Source: a virus
DNA: 46,813 nucleotides
Virus record (IMG/VR): IMGVR_UViG_3300042400_000841
Location: 1 to 46,813 of that record
Strand: one strand, 5' to 3'
Made by a program: the position numbers and the translations under genes. The notes beneath the pieces were generated by a model that ran no database searches, was not told the origin of the DNA, and saw only the letters and a program-made list of their open reading frames with translations. Positions 1 through 6,421 of this stretch are shown here, one piece after another (the stretch's first letter is position 1; every line of letters begins with the position of its first letter).

Positions 1-315
1 GCCGACTGGCGATGCAACGGCACTCAGGATCAGTACAGCGGAACCTGCTACGGCAGCGCGTCGTTCGCTCCGCCTACTGGCAGCTTCACTCCTTATCCTG
101 ATTTGACGCAGGAACAGGTATTGAGCTGGTGCTACGCCAACGGAGTCGATCAAGCGGCCATCGAAGCGAACGTCACCGCGCAGATCGAAGCGCAGATCAA
201 CCCGCCGGTTGTCGTTTTGCCGCTGCCGTGGGTGCCGCCTACGCCGCCGCCTGAGCCTGAGATGATCGTGCCTCCGATGCTTCCCATGACGAGTCCAGAG
301 TTGCCAGCTGCTTGA
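1..315 (+). CDS. Small conserved phage protein, copy 1 (5' truncated by the window)
   Basis: An open frame from base 1 encodes 104 residues and stops at 313-315. It lacks the N-terminus that the copy at 46358-46744 has. Visible features are ADWRC and YSGTCYGSASF near the N-terminus, a WCYANGVD motif, a helix rich in Ala/Glu (AIEANVTAQIEAQINPP) and a Pro-rich C-terminal tail ending PELPAA. The WCxANG...IExN...QIexQxNP pattern is one I remember from small proteins encoded beside tail fibres in marine phages (DUF7936-like, recalled, not searched). It probably works with the preceding fibre gene. It differs from copy 2 across most of its length but is identical over the last 18 or so codons. Confidence 0.8.
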   Translation, partial: ADWRCNGTQDQYSGTCYGSASFAPPTGSFTPYPDLTQEQVLSWCYANGVDQAAIEANVTAQIEAQINPPVVVLPLPWVPPTPPPEPEMIVPPMLPMTSPELPAA

Positions 316-384
316 CACTGACACACACTGACGCCGCATGAACGACATCACGCTTACCATCACGCAAACTGAAGCCCAGAACCT
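1..384 (+). repeat. Left copy of the imperfect terminal duplication
   Basis: The first 384 bases correspond to 46433-46813 at the other end. The inner 126 bases (259-384 and 46688-46813) are identical by eye; outside that the copies differ at many positions, with a net 3-base length difference in the proline-rich codons near 240. The match runs to the last base of the window. This suggests a circular or terminally redundant molecule cut inside a gene, with two alleles or paralogues of that gene at the ends. An ordinary exact assembly overlap would not carry substitutions. Confidence 0.9.
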
Positions 385-523
385 TGTCCAGCTGATCGAG
401 ATCGCCATCCGTGCCGGCGGAAGCCAGAACGGCCGCGTCGGGATTCCGCTCCAGGACAAGATTCTGTTGGCCGCATCTCAACCCGCCCCGACCAATGCCG
501 GAGGAGAACCTTCACAACCTTGA
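338..523 (+). CDS. Small hypothetical protein, 61 aa
   Basis: Begins at ATG 338, 22 bases after the stop of the preceding gene, and its last 29 bases overlap the next gene in another frame. The predicted protein starts MNDITLTITQTEAQNLV, followed by an amphipathic helix (LIEIAIRAGG) and a short Pro/Gly tail. I do not recognise a family by function; beta-strand then helix proteins of this size are common between tail and lysis genes of phages. The first 47 bases of the same gene recur at 46767-46813. No good Shine-Dalgarno sequence is visible. Confidence 0.75.
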   Translation: MNDITLTITQTEAQNLVQLIEIAIRAGGSQNGRVGIPLQDKILLAASQPAPTNAGGEPSQP

Positions 524-701
524 GGTACGTATCGTGAGACTGGAGACCATCATCGGTGATAAAGACGCTGGGATGGTCTCCGACATCCACGGGATCAAAG
601 CCACCCTCGAAGGCCTCAAACAGTTTCAATGGAAGCTGTTTGGTGGCCTCGGGGTTTTGGTTGTCGCGGCTCAACTCCTTGGTAGGATTGGACTGAAATG
701 A
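495..701 (+). CDS. Putative lysis-associated membrane protein, XhlA-like layout, 68 aa
   Basis: Starts at ATG 495 inside the end of the previous gene and overlaps the next gene by 4 bases (ATGA). An N-terminal heptad-like stretch (LEVRIVRLETIIG) is followed by a linker and one membrane helix (LFGGLGVLVVAAQLL, residues 49-63) with a short basic tail. A soluble coiled coil before a C-terminal membrane anchor is the layout of haemolysin XhlA-type phage proteins, which accompany holins. Position directly upstream of a holin-like gene supports a lysis role. Upstream starts in the same frame (411) would run through the previous gene and are less likely. Confidence 0.75.
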   Translation: MPEENLHNLEVRIVRLETIIGDKDAGMVSDIHGIKATLEGLKQFQWKLFGGLGVLVVAAQLLGRIGLK

Positions 702-892
702 ATGACTCACTGAAATCCATCGTCCGCCACGGACTTTCGTTCGGTGGCGGTTTCCTTGTCGCCAAGGGCCTTGTGACCGTTGACCAGGCCAATGAGCTTG
801 CCGGCGCTGTGATTACGCTCCTGGGCGTAGGCTGGTCCGTCTGGAAGAACTCCAAGACCCCGCCGACTCCGCCTGCTGCTCCAGCTGCGTGA
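698..892 (+). CDS. Putative holin, 64 aa
   Basis: A 64-residue protein with a basic N-terminus, two hydrophobic stretches (about residues 13-26 and 33-48, the second AGAVITLLGVGWSVW) and a Pro/Ala tail. The pattern GGxLVAKGLV..DQxxELxGAxITLxGVxWSVW resembles a small holin-like family seen in many phages. Holins assemble in the inner membrane and time release of the muralytic enzyme. It is coupled by 4-base overlaps to the genes on both sides. The lytic enzyme itself is not adjacent; the best candidate lies at 32051-32440. Confidence 0.75.
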   Translation: MNDSLKSIVRHGLSFGGGFLVAKGLVTVDQANELAGAVITLLGVGWSVWKNSKTPPTPPAAPAA

Positions 893-1059
893 ACTGGATC
901 TACCAACTGGCAAAGGCGTTCCTGGACTGGCTCCGGGAAACGCCTGCGCCAACGGTTGAAGACGGAAATGCACCCAAACCTCTCAAGTCTGATCTGGCTG
1001 GTCGTATTGCCGATCTGCCTGGGCTGCCGGACCAAGGTGGTCCTGGTCCCTTCCGGTGA
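889..1059 (+). CDS. Small lysis-cassette protein, 56 aa
   Basis: GTG start at 889 overlaps the holin stop (GTGA), giving 56 residues. The N-terminal half is an amphipathic Trp/Leu-rich helix (WIYQLAKAFLDWLRE), followed by a Pro/Gly-rich C-terminus. Short proteins of this kind often sit between a holin and an Rz1-like lipoprotein in phages; function is unknown. The last 92 bases overlap the lipoprotein gene in another frame, an arrangement that recalls overlapping Rz/Rz1 pairs, but this protein has no clear membrane anchor and no long coiled coil, so calling it an inner-membrane spanin would be unsupported. Confidence 0.65.
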   Translation: MNWIYQLAKAFLDWLRETPAPTVEDGNAPKPLKSDLAGRIADLPGLPDQGGPGPFR

Positions 1060-1183
1060 CCCGGTGCTGCTAGCAGAGCCGACGCGGGCCAAGGTCTACG
1101 CGTTCAACCGCGACGGTAAGCTGGTCGGTCCTTCGACCGTGAAGATTCCAGCTGGGTGGTACGCTCTTCCCAAAGCCAAATGA
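968..1183 (+). CDS. Putative lipoprotein, outer-membrane spanin candidate, 71 aa
   Basis: From ATG 968 the protein begins MHPNLSSLIWLVVLPICLGC, a hydrophobic signal ending in LGC, the expected place for lipid attachment at Cys20. The -3 position is Cys rather than Leu/Val, so the lipobox is imperfect. The mature part is about 51 residues with mixed charge and little Pro, unlike the classic Pro-rich Rz1. The position after a holin-like gene and the out-of-frame overlap with 889-1059 suggest a lysis role, linking to the outer membrane. If right, it implies a Gram-negative host. A TTG at 956 would add four residues before the signal. Confidence 0.65.
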   Translation: MHPNLSSLIWLVVLPICLGCRTKVVLVPSGDPVLLAEPTRAKVYAFNRDGKLVGPSTVKIPAGWYALPKAK

Positions 1184-1425
1184 TCACCTACCGAGGCCAG
1201 AAGTTCGCCGGCTACAACAAGCCCAAGTCTACGCCAGGCGCGTCCAAGAAGTCCGCTGTGCTGGCTAAGGAAGACGGCAAAGTCCGTCTGGTCCGGTTCG
1301 GCGACCCCAAGATGCCGATCAAGAAGCACATCGCTAAGAACCGGAAGAGCTTCCGTGCGCGGCACGGGTGCGATAATCCGGGAACGAAACTGTCGGCCAA
1401 GTACTGGAGTTGCGCGGCCTGGTGA
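1180..1425 (+). CDS. Conserved small basic phage protein, 81 aa
   Basis: ATG 1180 overlaps the lipoprotein stop (ATGA). The product is strongly basic: MITYRGQKFAGYNKPKSTPG, then KKSAVLAKEDGKVRLVRFGD, and a C-terminus with FRARHGCDNPG and KYWSCAAW. I remember this overall layout (YNKPKxTP...KKxxVLxKEGxxVxxIRFG...KARH...AxYWxxxxW) from many marine and T7-like phages, where the function is unknown. Cysteines in the C-terminal part could bind a metal. It lies at the end of the rightward late block. Confidence 0.8.
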   Translation: MITYRGQKFAGYNKPKSTPGASKKSAVLAKEDGKVRLVRFGDPKMPIKKHIAKNRKSFRARHGCDNPGTKLSAKYWSCAAW

Positions 1426-1429
1426 CTCT

Positions 1430-1579
1430 ATGAAAACGAAGTACGCAAAACTGGTCACGAAACTGAAGAACCAAGGCGCTGACGATCCTCGCGCTCTTGC
1501 GGCCCACATCGGCAGAAAAAAACTCGGCGCGAAAGAGTTTCAACGCCGAGCCGCTGCTGGCCGTAAGGCCGCCCGTTAG
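1430..1579 (+). CDS. Small basic protein, 49 aa
   Basis: ATG 1430 follows the previous stop by 4 bases. The protein MKTKYAKLVTKLKNQGADDP... contains the segment DPRALAAHIGRKKLG and ends in a run of basic residues. Similar small proteins (GAxNPxALAAxIGRKKxG) accompany head or lysis genes of other phages, function unknown. Its stop overlaps by 4 bases the stop of the convergent scaffold-like gene, so the two transcripts meet tail to tail. I see no strong terminator hairpin between them, so some read-through antisense to either block is likely. Confidence 0.7.
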   Translation: MKTKYAKLVTKLKNQGADDPRALAAHIGRKKLGAKEFQRRAAAGRKAAR

Positions 1580-2826
1580 TACGCCGACGGCAGTTCGTCG
1601 ATCGCGTCTTCCGCGTTCTTAGGCGACACACGGGTCGCCGTCGAGGTGCCTTCGCCCTGGCCGGGTTCAGACAATCGCACCTTGCCAACCTTCTTCTCCA
1701 GTTCCGCCACCTTCTGCTGGAGGCGGATCACGCGCAGGCGCTCACGCCCGTAGGCACGCGCCCGAAGGGCCACTTGAGCCTGGGCCTTGGTGATCAAGTC
1801 CACCTTGTCGTCGTAGCCCATGTCGGCGTCGATGCCTTCACCTTTGAGGGCGATGCGCACTAGGCGGTCGCTCTCGTCCAGGAGCTTGTTGCCATCTTCA
1901 TCACCTTCTTCCCGGCCGAACAACTGGGCGTGGGTCTTCTCGTAGTCAGCGAACTGCGACTCGAACAGTTCACGGGATCGCGACTGACGAGTCTCCAGCT
2001 GCTTTGATTTCTCGACCTCACGCTGGGCGCCTTTCTCCTTCCACTCAGCGATGGACTTGTCCCGCGCCTGGGTCAACTCGATCAGCCGGCGACGGTGCGC
2101 CATAATCTCGGGCGCGGCCGGCCCGAAGGTCTCTTGTGCGATGATAGCCGCCTTGGCCACCGGCACGTTCAAGAGCGCCATGATGTCCTGATGGTTGGCG
2201 TCACGCTCGGTGCCGTCCGCATCGGTGACGCGGATGCCTTCGATGTCGCCCAGGGCGGTCTGCCATGCTTCGCGCAGCGGCGTCTCGTACTTCTGCTTGT
2301 ACTCGCTAGAACGAGTGTAGTTCAGGTAGCGGACCTCGGTGTCGAGTTCCTCGGCGTTCTTGCGGATCGAATCCATCTCAGCCTTCAGGGCCTTGGTGGC
2401 TTCTTCGACCTCCTTGCGGGTGCCCTCAGATTTAGCGCGCTCCAGTTCGGCGACCTTGGCTGCGAAATCGTCGCGCTCCTTCTTGGTCATCTCGTACTGC
2501 TCGCGGAACTGCTTCAGCGACGCAGGCTCCGGTTTTGCCGGCTCCGGCGCTTTGGCAGGTGCAGCTGGGGCTTCAGCCTTAGGCGTAACCAGCTTGTCGA
2601 GGTTGAACAGGTCGTCGTTCTTCTGCGGGGCAGCCGGGGTGGCAGCCTGCGGTTCCGGCGTTGGCGTTGGCGTTGGCGCCTCGGGAGCCACCGGCGCTGG
2701 TGCCGGCGACGCTGAGCCCATCGGATTTTCAAGGCCTTGGCCTTCAATGGCGTCGATGCCAGCAAAGGCGTCAGAGTAATCTGCGCCCCGTTCAGTCGGG
2801 GCATCTGGTGATAGCAGCAGTTTCAT
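1576..2826 (-). CDS. Putative head scaffolding protein, 416 aa
   Basis: Leftward gene downstream of the portal. Residues 1-100 are disordered and rich in Ala, Pro and Thr (runs such as APAPVAPEAPTPTPTPEP). From about 100 to 170 there is a long charged coiled coil, then a mixed alpha-helical region, a second coiled coil near 340-375 and a short tail ending ELPSAY. Low-complexity N-terminus plus coiled coils, no enzyme motif, and the place next to the portal all fit an internal scaffold for procapsid assembly. The capsid gene, normally the next gene, is on the other strand at 42690. The start ATG overlaps the stop of the gene upstream (ATGA). Confidence 0.7.
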   Translation of the reverse strand: MKLLLSPDAPTERGADYSDAFAGIDAIEGQGLENPMGSASPAPAPVAPEAPTPTPTPEPQAATPAAPQKNDDLFNLDKLVTPKAEAPAAPAKAPEPAKPEPASLKQFREQYEMTKKERDDFAAKVAELERAKSEGTRKEVEEATKALKAEMDSIRKNAEELDTEVRYLNYTRSSEYKQKYETPLREAWQTALGDIEGIRVTDADGTERDANHQDIMALLNVPVAKAAIIAQETFGPAAPEIMAHRRRLIELTQARDKSIAEWKEKGAQREVEKSKQLETRQSRSRELFESQFADYEKTHAQLFGREEGDEDGNKLLDESDRLVRIALKGEGIDADMGYDDKVDLITKAQAQVALRARAYGRERLRVIRLQQKVAELEKKVGKVRLSEPGQGEGTSTATRVSPKNAEDAIDELPSAY

Positions 2827-3086
2827 TCGAGGTTCTGATTAGGAGTCGTTTTCTCTTTCCGCAGTTCGACCAGGCCGTTGAGTTCCTCAATCAGCGCCTT
2901 GGCGCCCTGTCGCCGACAGTTGGCGTTCCAGCCGTGTTGAGGGTTCTCTGAGGCTGGAAGGTTCCAGCAGAAATTGTTGAACGCCGCAAGGAGCGCCGCC
3001 TGGAAGTCCGAGGAGTCCAGGATGCGCTTCAGCGCGCTAAGGCGTTGCGGGTCGCGTTGAAACTCTTGCTTGGGGGTTTGGATCAT
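2823..3086 (-). CDS. Small hypothetical protein between portal and scaffold, 87 aa
   Basis: Coupled by 4-base overlaps to the portal gene upstream and the scaffold-like gene downstream. The sequence MIQTPKQEFQRDPQRLSALK continues into an amphipathic region with FNNFCWNLP and an Asn-rich loop, then a helix (AKALIEELNGLVEL) and a polar tail. I recognise no domain. Its fixed place in the portal-scaffold transcript suggests a head assembly accessory function, but nothing in the sequence proves it. Confidence 0.75.
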   Translation of the reverse strand: MIQTPKQEFQRDPQRLSALKRILDSSDFQAALLAAFNNFCWNLPASENPQHGWNANCRRQGAKALIEELNGLVELRKEKTTPNQNLE

Positions 3087-5353
3087 TGGTTAAGGATGTC
3101 TGCCTGAGTCTTGAGATCCATGGCCGCAATATCAGCCCGGGTCATGGCGCCCTTGCGCTGAGCCTCGGCGATCGTGCTAGCGTTCTTGCGCTGCTGATCT
3201 TGCTCGAAGGCAACCTGCTTCTGGATGCGCTTCTGTTCGGCGTTTGCTGCGGCAATCTGGGACTTGGACTGCGCGGTGATGATCATCGACTGGATCTTGG
3301 CTGCCGTCTCAGCGTCCATACCGTTGCCAGCTGCGCCGGCTTCGGCCTGTGCCTGAGCCTGCTCCTGGAGACGCTGCACGTAGCCCTTGATGTAGTTCGA
3401 CGCCTGACCGATGCCGTCCATGTAGAGCTTGATGTTCTGCTCCTGACCGGGGTCCTGAGAAATCAGCTGGATCTGCTCCTGGATGTGCTGGATCACGTTG
3501 GCCAAGCCCATGACGCGTTCCATGGTCGGCATACCGCCGGCCTGCTCGATCTTGCCGATCGCAGCGCCCAGCATTTGCAGAAGCGTCTGGATGTACTCGG
3601 GCCGATTGATCGCACTGGCGATAACCACCGGCTGACCGTCGATGAGCGTGCCCCAAGCCAGCGTAGCGCGCTCGACCGCCGGGGAGACCGGCTTGTTGTC
3701 CACCGGTGCCAGCCGGTTCGCCAGGAGCGGATCGTCCGTGTTGGCTTCGACGTACATATGGACAACCTCGGCCTGTGAATCCGGTGCCAACAGCGGCCGG
3801 ATAGCCATAAGGCGGTCGGCTTGCGCGATCTCCAGCATCTTGTTGCCGGAACCCATGACGCGCTCGGGCATGATGTCCCAGCTGTCCAAGTTGTTCCAAA
3901 CGGACGGATCCACGCCTTCGACTTCGCACTTCCGGCGGAACTGAACGCAGTCGGGGTGGTCGATCGTGCAGAAGCGGCGGGCGATCTCGCGGTACTGGAA
4001 CGTCTGCTGGGTGTAGGCGCGGGTAAGCATCGAGCCCATGAGCGCGTTGGCGTTATTCACGCGAGCCATCACCTCGGTGGCGGTCAGTTCCTTGGAGGAA
4101 CCGTCGTTCACGTCCTGAGTGTAGGCCGCACTGGATTCAGCCATGATCTGCCGGTGCATCGACATGGCCCCGGAAAGCATCGTGTAATCCACGACGTGGC
4201 GCTCAGACTGCGGAACCCAGGAGAGGCCCTCGGGGATTACGCCCATGTTGAACAGGTCGATCTTCTCCATCCGTTCAGCGTCACCGTCGGCGACGTTGCG
4301 GAAGAGCCAGAGCATCTGCTCAAACACGGAGTCGGTGAACTTACAGCGGAGCCGGTTCTGAAGGTGGCAGACCGCGTAAAGCAGGTAGCCCAGTGAGCGC
4401 ACCGAGTGCCAGCGGAACGGCGGGACGACAGCGCCGTCGGCGAACTGGACGTGCATCAACTCGAAAATATCCCGGCCGTAGCACCGGTCGCCGGCATCGA
4501 AGAGCCACTGGCCAGCGGTCTGCATATTGCCGATGCCGCTGTTGTACTGGTCCACGATGATCCGGCGGCGCCAAGAGGGATCGTCGCTGGTCGTGTCCAA
4601 GAAGTAGAAGTCGTAGCACCGCAGCACCGGCGTAGCGTCGCTACCCCAGTAGCCAGAGTTCTCCTTAAAATCTTCCTCAACCTTCTCGGGGAAGTATTGG
4701 CCAGACCAATCGTTCACCTGGAGACTGGTTGCCTCCTCCTGAATCATGTTGGCCAACAACTCGTTGACCAGCTTCATGTTCCAGCCGGGGTCCACGTTCT
4801 CGCCCCGGGTCATACGAATCAGGTCGGCTGCCGTGAACGACGTGTAGATCGCAAAGTGCGACAGATTCTCCATCGTGGTCAGCGTGTTCGTCGGGACCAG
4901 GATGTCCTCAGTGCCGCGAGCCGATGGGCACCAGTCGCGATCACGAAGCCAGGTGACCGGGCCGATGCCGTGAAGCACCGTGGCCGCAAACTGAGACTCT
5001 AAGACCGTGGAGTATTTCGGAGACCGCTTCATCACGCGGTTCAGCTGTTTCGTGATGATGTTGCCCCACTGGGTGCGCTTGTCGCGTGGGCCGATGTCGA
5101 GACCCACCGAGAAGTAATTCTGCGGTTTCAGGAACGCGTTGGTAAACTGCTGGCGCGCCGCGTGAATGATCCGCGTGCCTTCCAGGAAGTTGACATTGGT
5201 CTGGATCCGGTTGTCTCGCGCCTCCTCTTCGCTGTAGGGAGGGTTGCCATTAAACGTCGCGTTGATGCGTGCGCGATTGCGGGATCGAGGCTGTTCGGCC
5301 TCAAGCATCGCACTCACCACATTCCAGACTTTACTCGGTTCTTTGAAACTCAT
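3083..5353 (-). CDS. Portal protein, large podovirus type, 756 aa
   Basis: Forms the dodecameric vertex through which DNA enters and leaves the head. I chose ATG 5353 (MSFKEPSKVW) because GAGGT lies just upstream; the frame opens 22 codons earlier. Its size matches P22-like portals of about 725 residues. An N-terminal part with NPPYSEEEARDN and RNRARIN is followed by a mixed alpha/beta region (to about 470), then long Gln/Ala-rich helices to the end (AQAQAEAGAAGN, AAANAEQKRIQKQVAFEQ) that resemble the C-terminal barrel helices of P22-type portals. It is in one leftward transcript with terminase, SSB and the scaffold-like gene. Confidence 0.85.
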   Translation of the reverse strand: MSFKEPSKVWNVVSAMLEAEQPRSRNRARINATFNGNPPYSEEEARDNRIQTNVNFLEGTRIIHAARQQFTNAFLKPQNYFSVGLDIGPRDKRTQWGNIITKQLNRVMKRSPKYSTVLESQFAATVLHGIGPVTWLRDRDWCPSARGTEDILVPTNTLTTMENLSHFAIYTSFTAADLIRMTRGENVDPGWNMKLVNELLANMIQEEATSLQVNDWSGQYFPEKVEEDFKENSGYWGSDATPVLRCYDFYFLDTTSDDPSWRRRIIVDQYNSGIGNMQTAGQWLFDAGDRCYGRDIFELMHVQFADGAVVPPFRWHSVRSLGYLLYAVCHLQNRLRCKFTDSVFEQMLWLFRNVADGDAERMEKIDLFNMGVIPEGLSWVPQSERHVVDYTMLSGAMSMHRQIMAESSAAYTQDVNDGSSKELTATEVMARVNNANALMGSMLTRAYTQQTFQYREIARRFCTIDHPDCVQFRRKCEVEGVDPSVWNNLDSWDIMPERVMGSGNKMLEIAQADRLMAIRPLLAPDSQAEVVHMYVEANTDDPLLANRLAPVDNKPVSPAVERATLAWGTLIDGQPVVIASAINRPEYIQTLLQMLGAAIGKIEQAGGMPTMERVMGLANVIQHIQEQIQLISQDPGQEQNIKLYMDGIGQASNYIKGYVQRLQEQAQAQAEAGAAGNGMDAETAAKIQSMIITAQSKSQIAAANAEQKRIQKQVAFEQDQQRKNASTIAEAQRKGAMTRADIAAMDLKTQADILNQ

Positions 5354-5360
5354 ATTGACC

Positions 5361-5753
5361 TCAGATTGCTTTCCGTTCCCGCGAAATCCAGCAATTATCA
5401 GGCATCTCTTGGTTGCCAAGATAATTCAAAGGGACCCAAGCCTTGAGCTTCAGGTAGCACCCGCAGACCTCGCAGGTGCCAGCAAGGCCTTCTCCGTACA
5501 GAAACATCGCCAGGTCGTTGCGCGCTTGCTCCTGCTCCAGAATCGCCTCAGCGACGGCCTTGTTGATCGACCGCGCATCCGTGGGTTTGTTGTGGATACA
5601 GCGGTTGCAGGTATCAATTCGATCCTGCGCCAGCTGGCGATCGACAGGTTTACCACCGTCGCCCAGCCATTCAGCTAGGATCCGTGCCCCTTGAGCGGTC
5701 CTGCGTAGTCTAGCGGCCGCACGTGCGACAGCCTGAAACCCTTGGTTGTACAT
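5361..5753 (-). CDS. Conserved Cys-rich protein between portal and terminase, 130 aa
   Basis: Start ATG 5753 (MYNQGFQAVARAAARL) rather than the longer frame opening at 5858, which would overlap the upstream gene by 149 bases. Two Cys clusters, CNRC near residue 53 and CEVCGC near 96, plus NC near 122, suggest zinc binding. The pattern of a helical N-terminus (LAEWLGDGGKPV), Cys pair, helix, then CxxCGCxLxLKxWxPL is one I remember from many podovirus and siphovirus genomes near the portal; the function is not known. It overlaps the upstream gene by 44 bases in another frame and ends 7 bases before the portal start. Confidence 0.75.
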   Translation of the reverse strand: MYNQGFQAVARAAARLRRTAQGARILAEWLGDGGKPVDRQLAQDRIDTCNRCIHNKPTDARSINKAVAEAILEQEQARNDLAMFLYGEGLAGTCEVCGCYLKLKAWVPLNYLGNQEMPDNCWISRERKAI

Positions 5754-5982
5754 TCGCTGTGTGGGATGGAGTGGCTGCAATCTGAGGGAATCGCGCCCGA
5801 GTGTAGGCCTCCAAGTCAGAGATCGCCTGCTCGATCGTGGACGGAATGCTGTTTGCAATCCGGTGGTTGTGAATCAAGCGAGCCATGTCGTAGAAGCCGT
5901 AGTTCAGAGCGTCCTTTGGACTCCAGTTGGTCTTGGGTTCGTAGAACTGCCAGCCACCAGGAGGAAACGTATCGCGATTCAT
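5710..5982 (-). CDS. Conserved small protein with TFPPGGWQFYEP motif, 90 aa
   Basis: Starts MNRDTFPPGGWQFYEPKTNW, a motif I remember from small proteins of many phages of Gram-negative bacteria, always near head or tail genes and without known function. A helical middle (YDMARLIHNHRIAN, IEQAISDLEAYTRARF) and a C-terminus with CRTCGR follow. In other phages this family usually has a length of 80-120, so it looks complete. It lies between SSB and the Cys-rich protein, with 9 bases to the SSB stop. Confidence 0.75.
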   Translation of the reverse strand: MNRDTFPPGGWQFYEPKTNWSPKDALNYGFYDMARLIHNHRIANSIPSTIEQAISDLEAYTRARFPQIAATPSHTANVQPRVSGCRTCGR

Positions 5983-5991
5983 GGGCGAGGT

Positions 5992-6417
5992 TTAGAACGG
6001 TAGGTCGTCCGCGTCCAGATCAGGCTTCGGGGCAGCAGCGGCCGGTGCAGTCTCACGTCGCTGGGCTGGCGCGGCACCTTCATCGCGTCCCTTCAGGAAC
6101 TGGAAGGTCTCGATCATAATTCGAGTGGTAGAGCGCTTCTCGCCGGTCTTCTTGTCGTCCCACTCTTCACGGGTCAGGCGCCCCTCAACCATCAGCGGGT
6201 GGCCCTTCTTGACGTACTGCGCGATCGTTTCAGCCTGCTTCCCGAACGCCTTGCACTCAGCAAAGTAAACATCCTCCTTCTCCTCGCCGGATTCAGTCTT
6301 CCAGCGGCGATTCACCGCCAAGCTCAGGTTGCAGACCGCCGTCCCCTTCGGGAGGTACTTGAGTTCGATGTCTCGGGTGAGGTTGCCGATCAGGATGACT
6401 TTGTTGAATGAGGCCAT
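5992..6417 (-). CDS. ssb: Single-stranded DNA-binding protein, 141 aa
   Basis: Clear bacterial-type SSB. The OB-fold covers about residues 1-108, starting MASFNKVILIGNLTRDIELK, with AVNRRWK, ECKAFGKQAE and VEGRLTREEWDDKKTGEK typical of the family. A short Ala/Pro linker leads to the acidic tip DADDLPF, the element that recruits replication and repair partners of the host. It coats single-stranded DNA during replication and recombination and would act with the RecT annealase. Odd placement: it sits within the packaging and portal transcript, 4 bases after the terminase stop, not with the replication genes. Confidence 0.95.
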   Translation of the reverse strand: MASFNKVILIGNLTRDIELKYLPKGTAVCNLSLAVNRRWKTESGEEKEDVYFAECKAFGKQAETIAQYVKKGHPLMVEGRLTREEWDDKKTGEKRSTTRIMIETFQFLKGRDEGAAPAQRRETAPAAAAPKPDLDADDLPF

Positions 6418-6421
6418 AAGG

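Noticed and set aside
2095-2715. 206-codon frame opposite the scaffold-like gene, and other long frames opposite portal and primase-helicase genes
   Set aside because: Low-complexity Leu/Arg/Val-rich products with no start signal; mirror frames of GC-rich genes.
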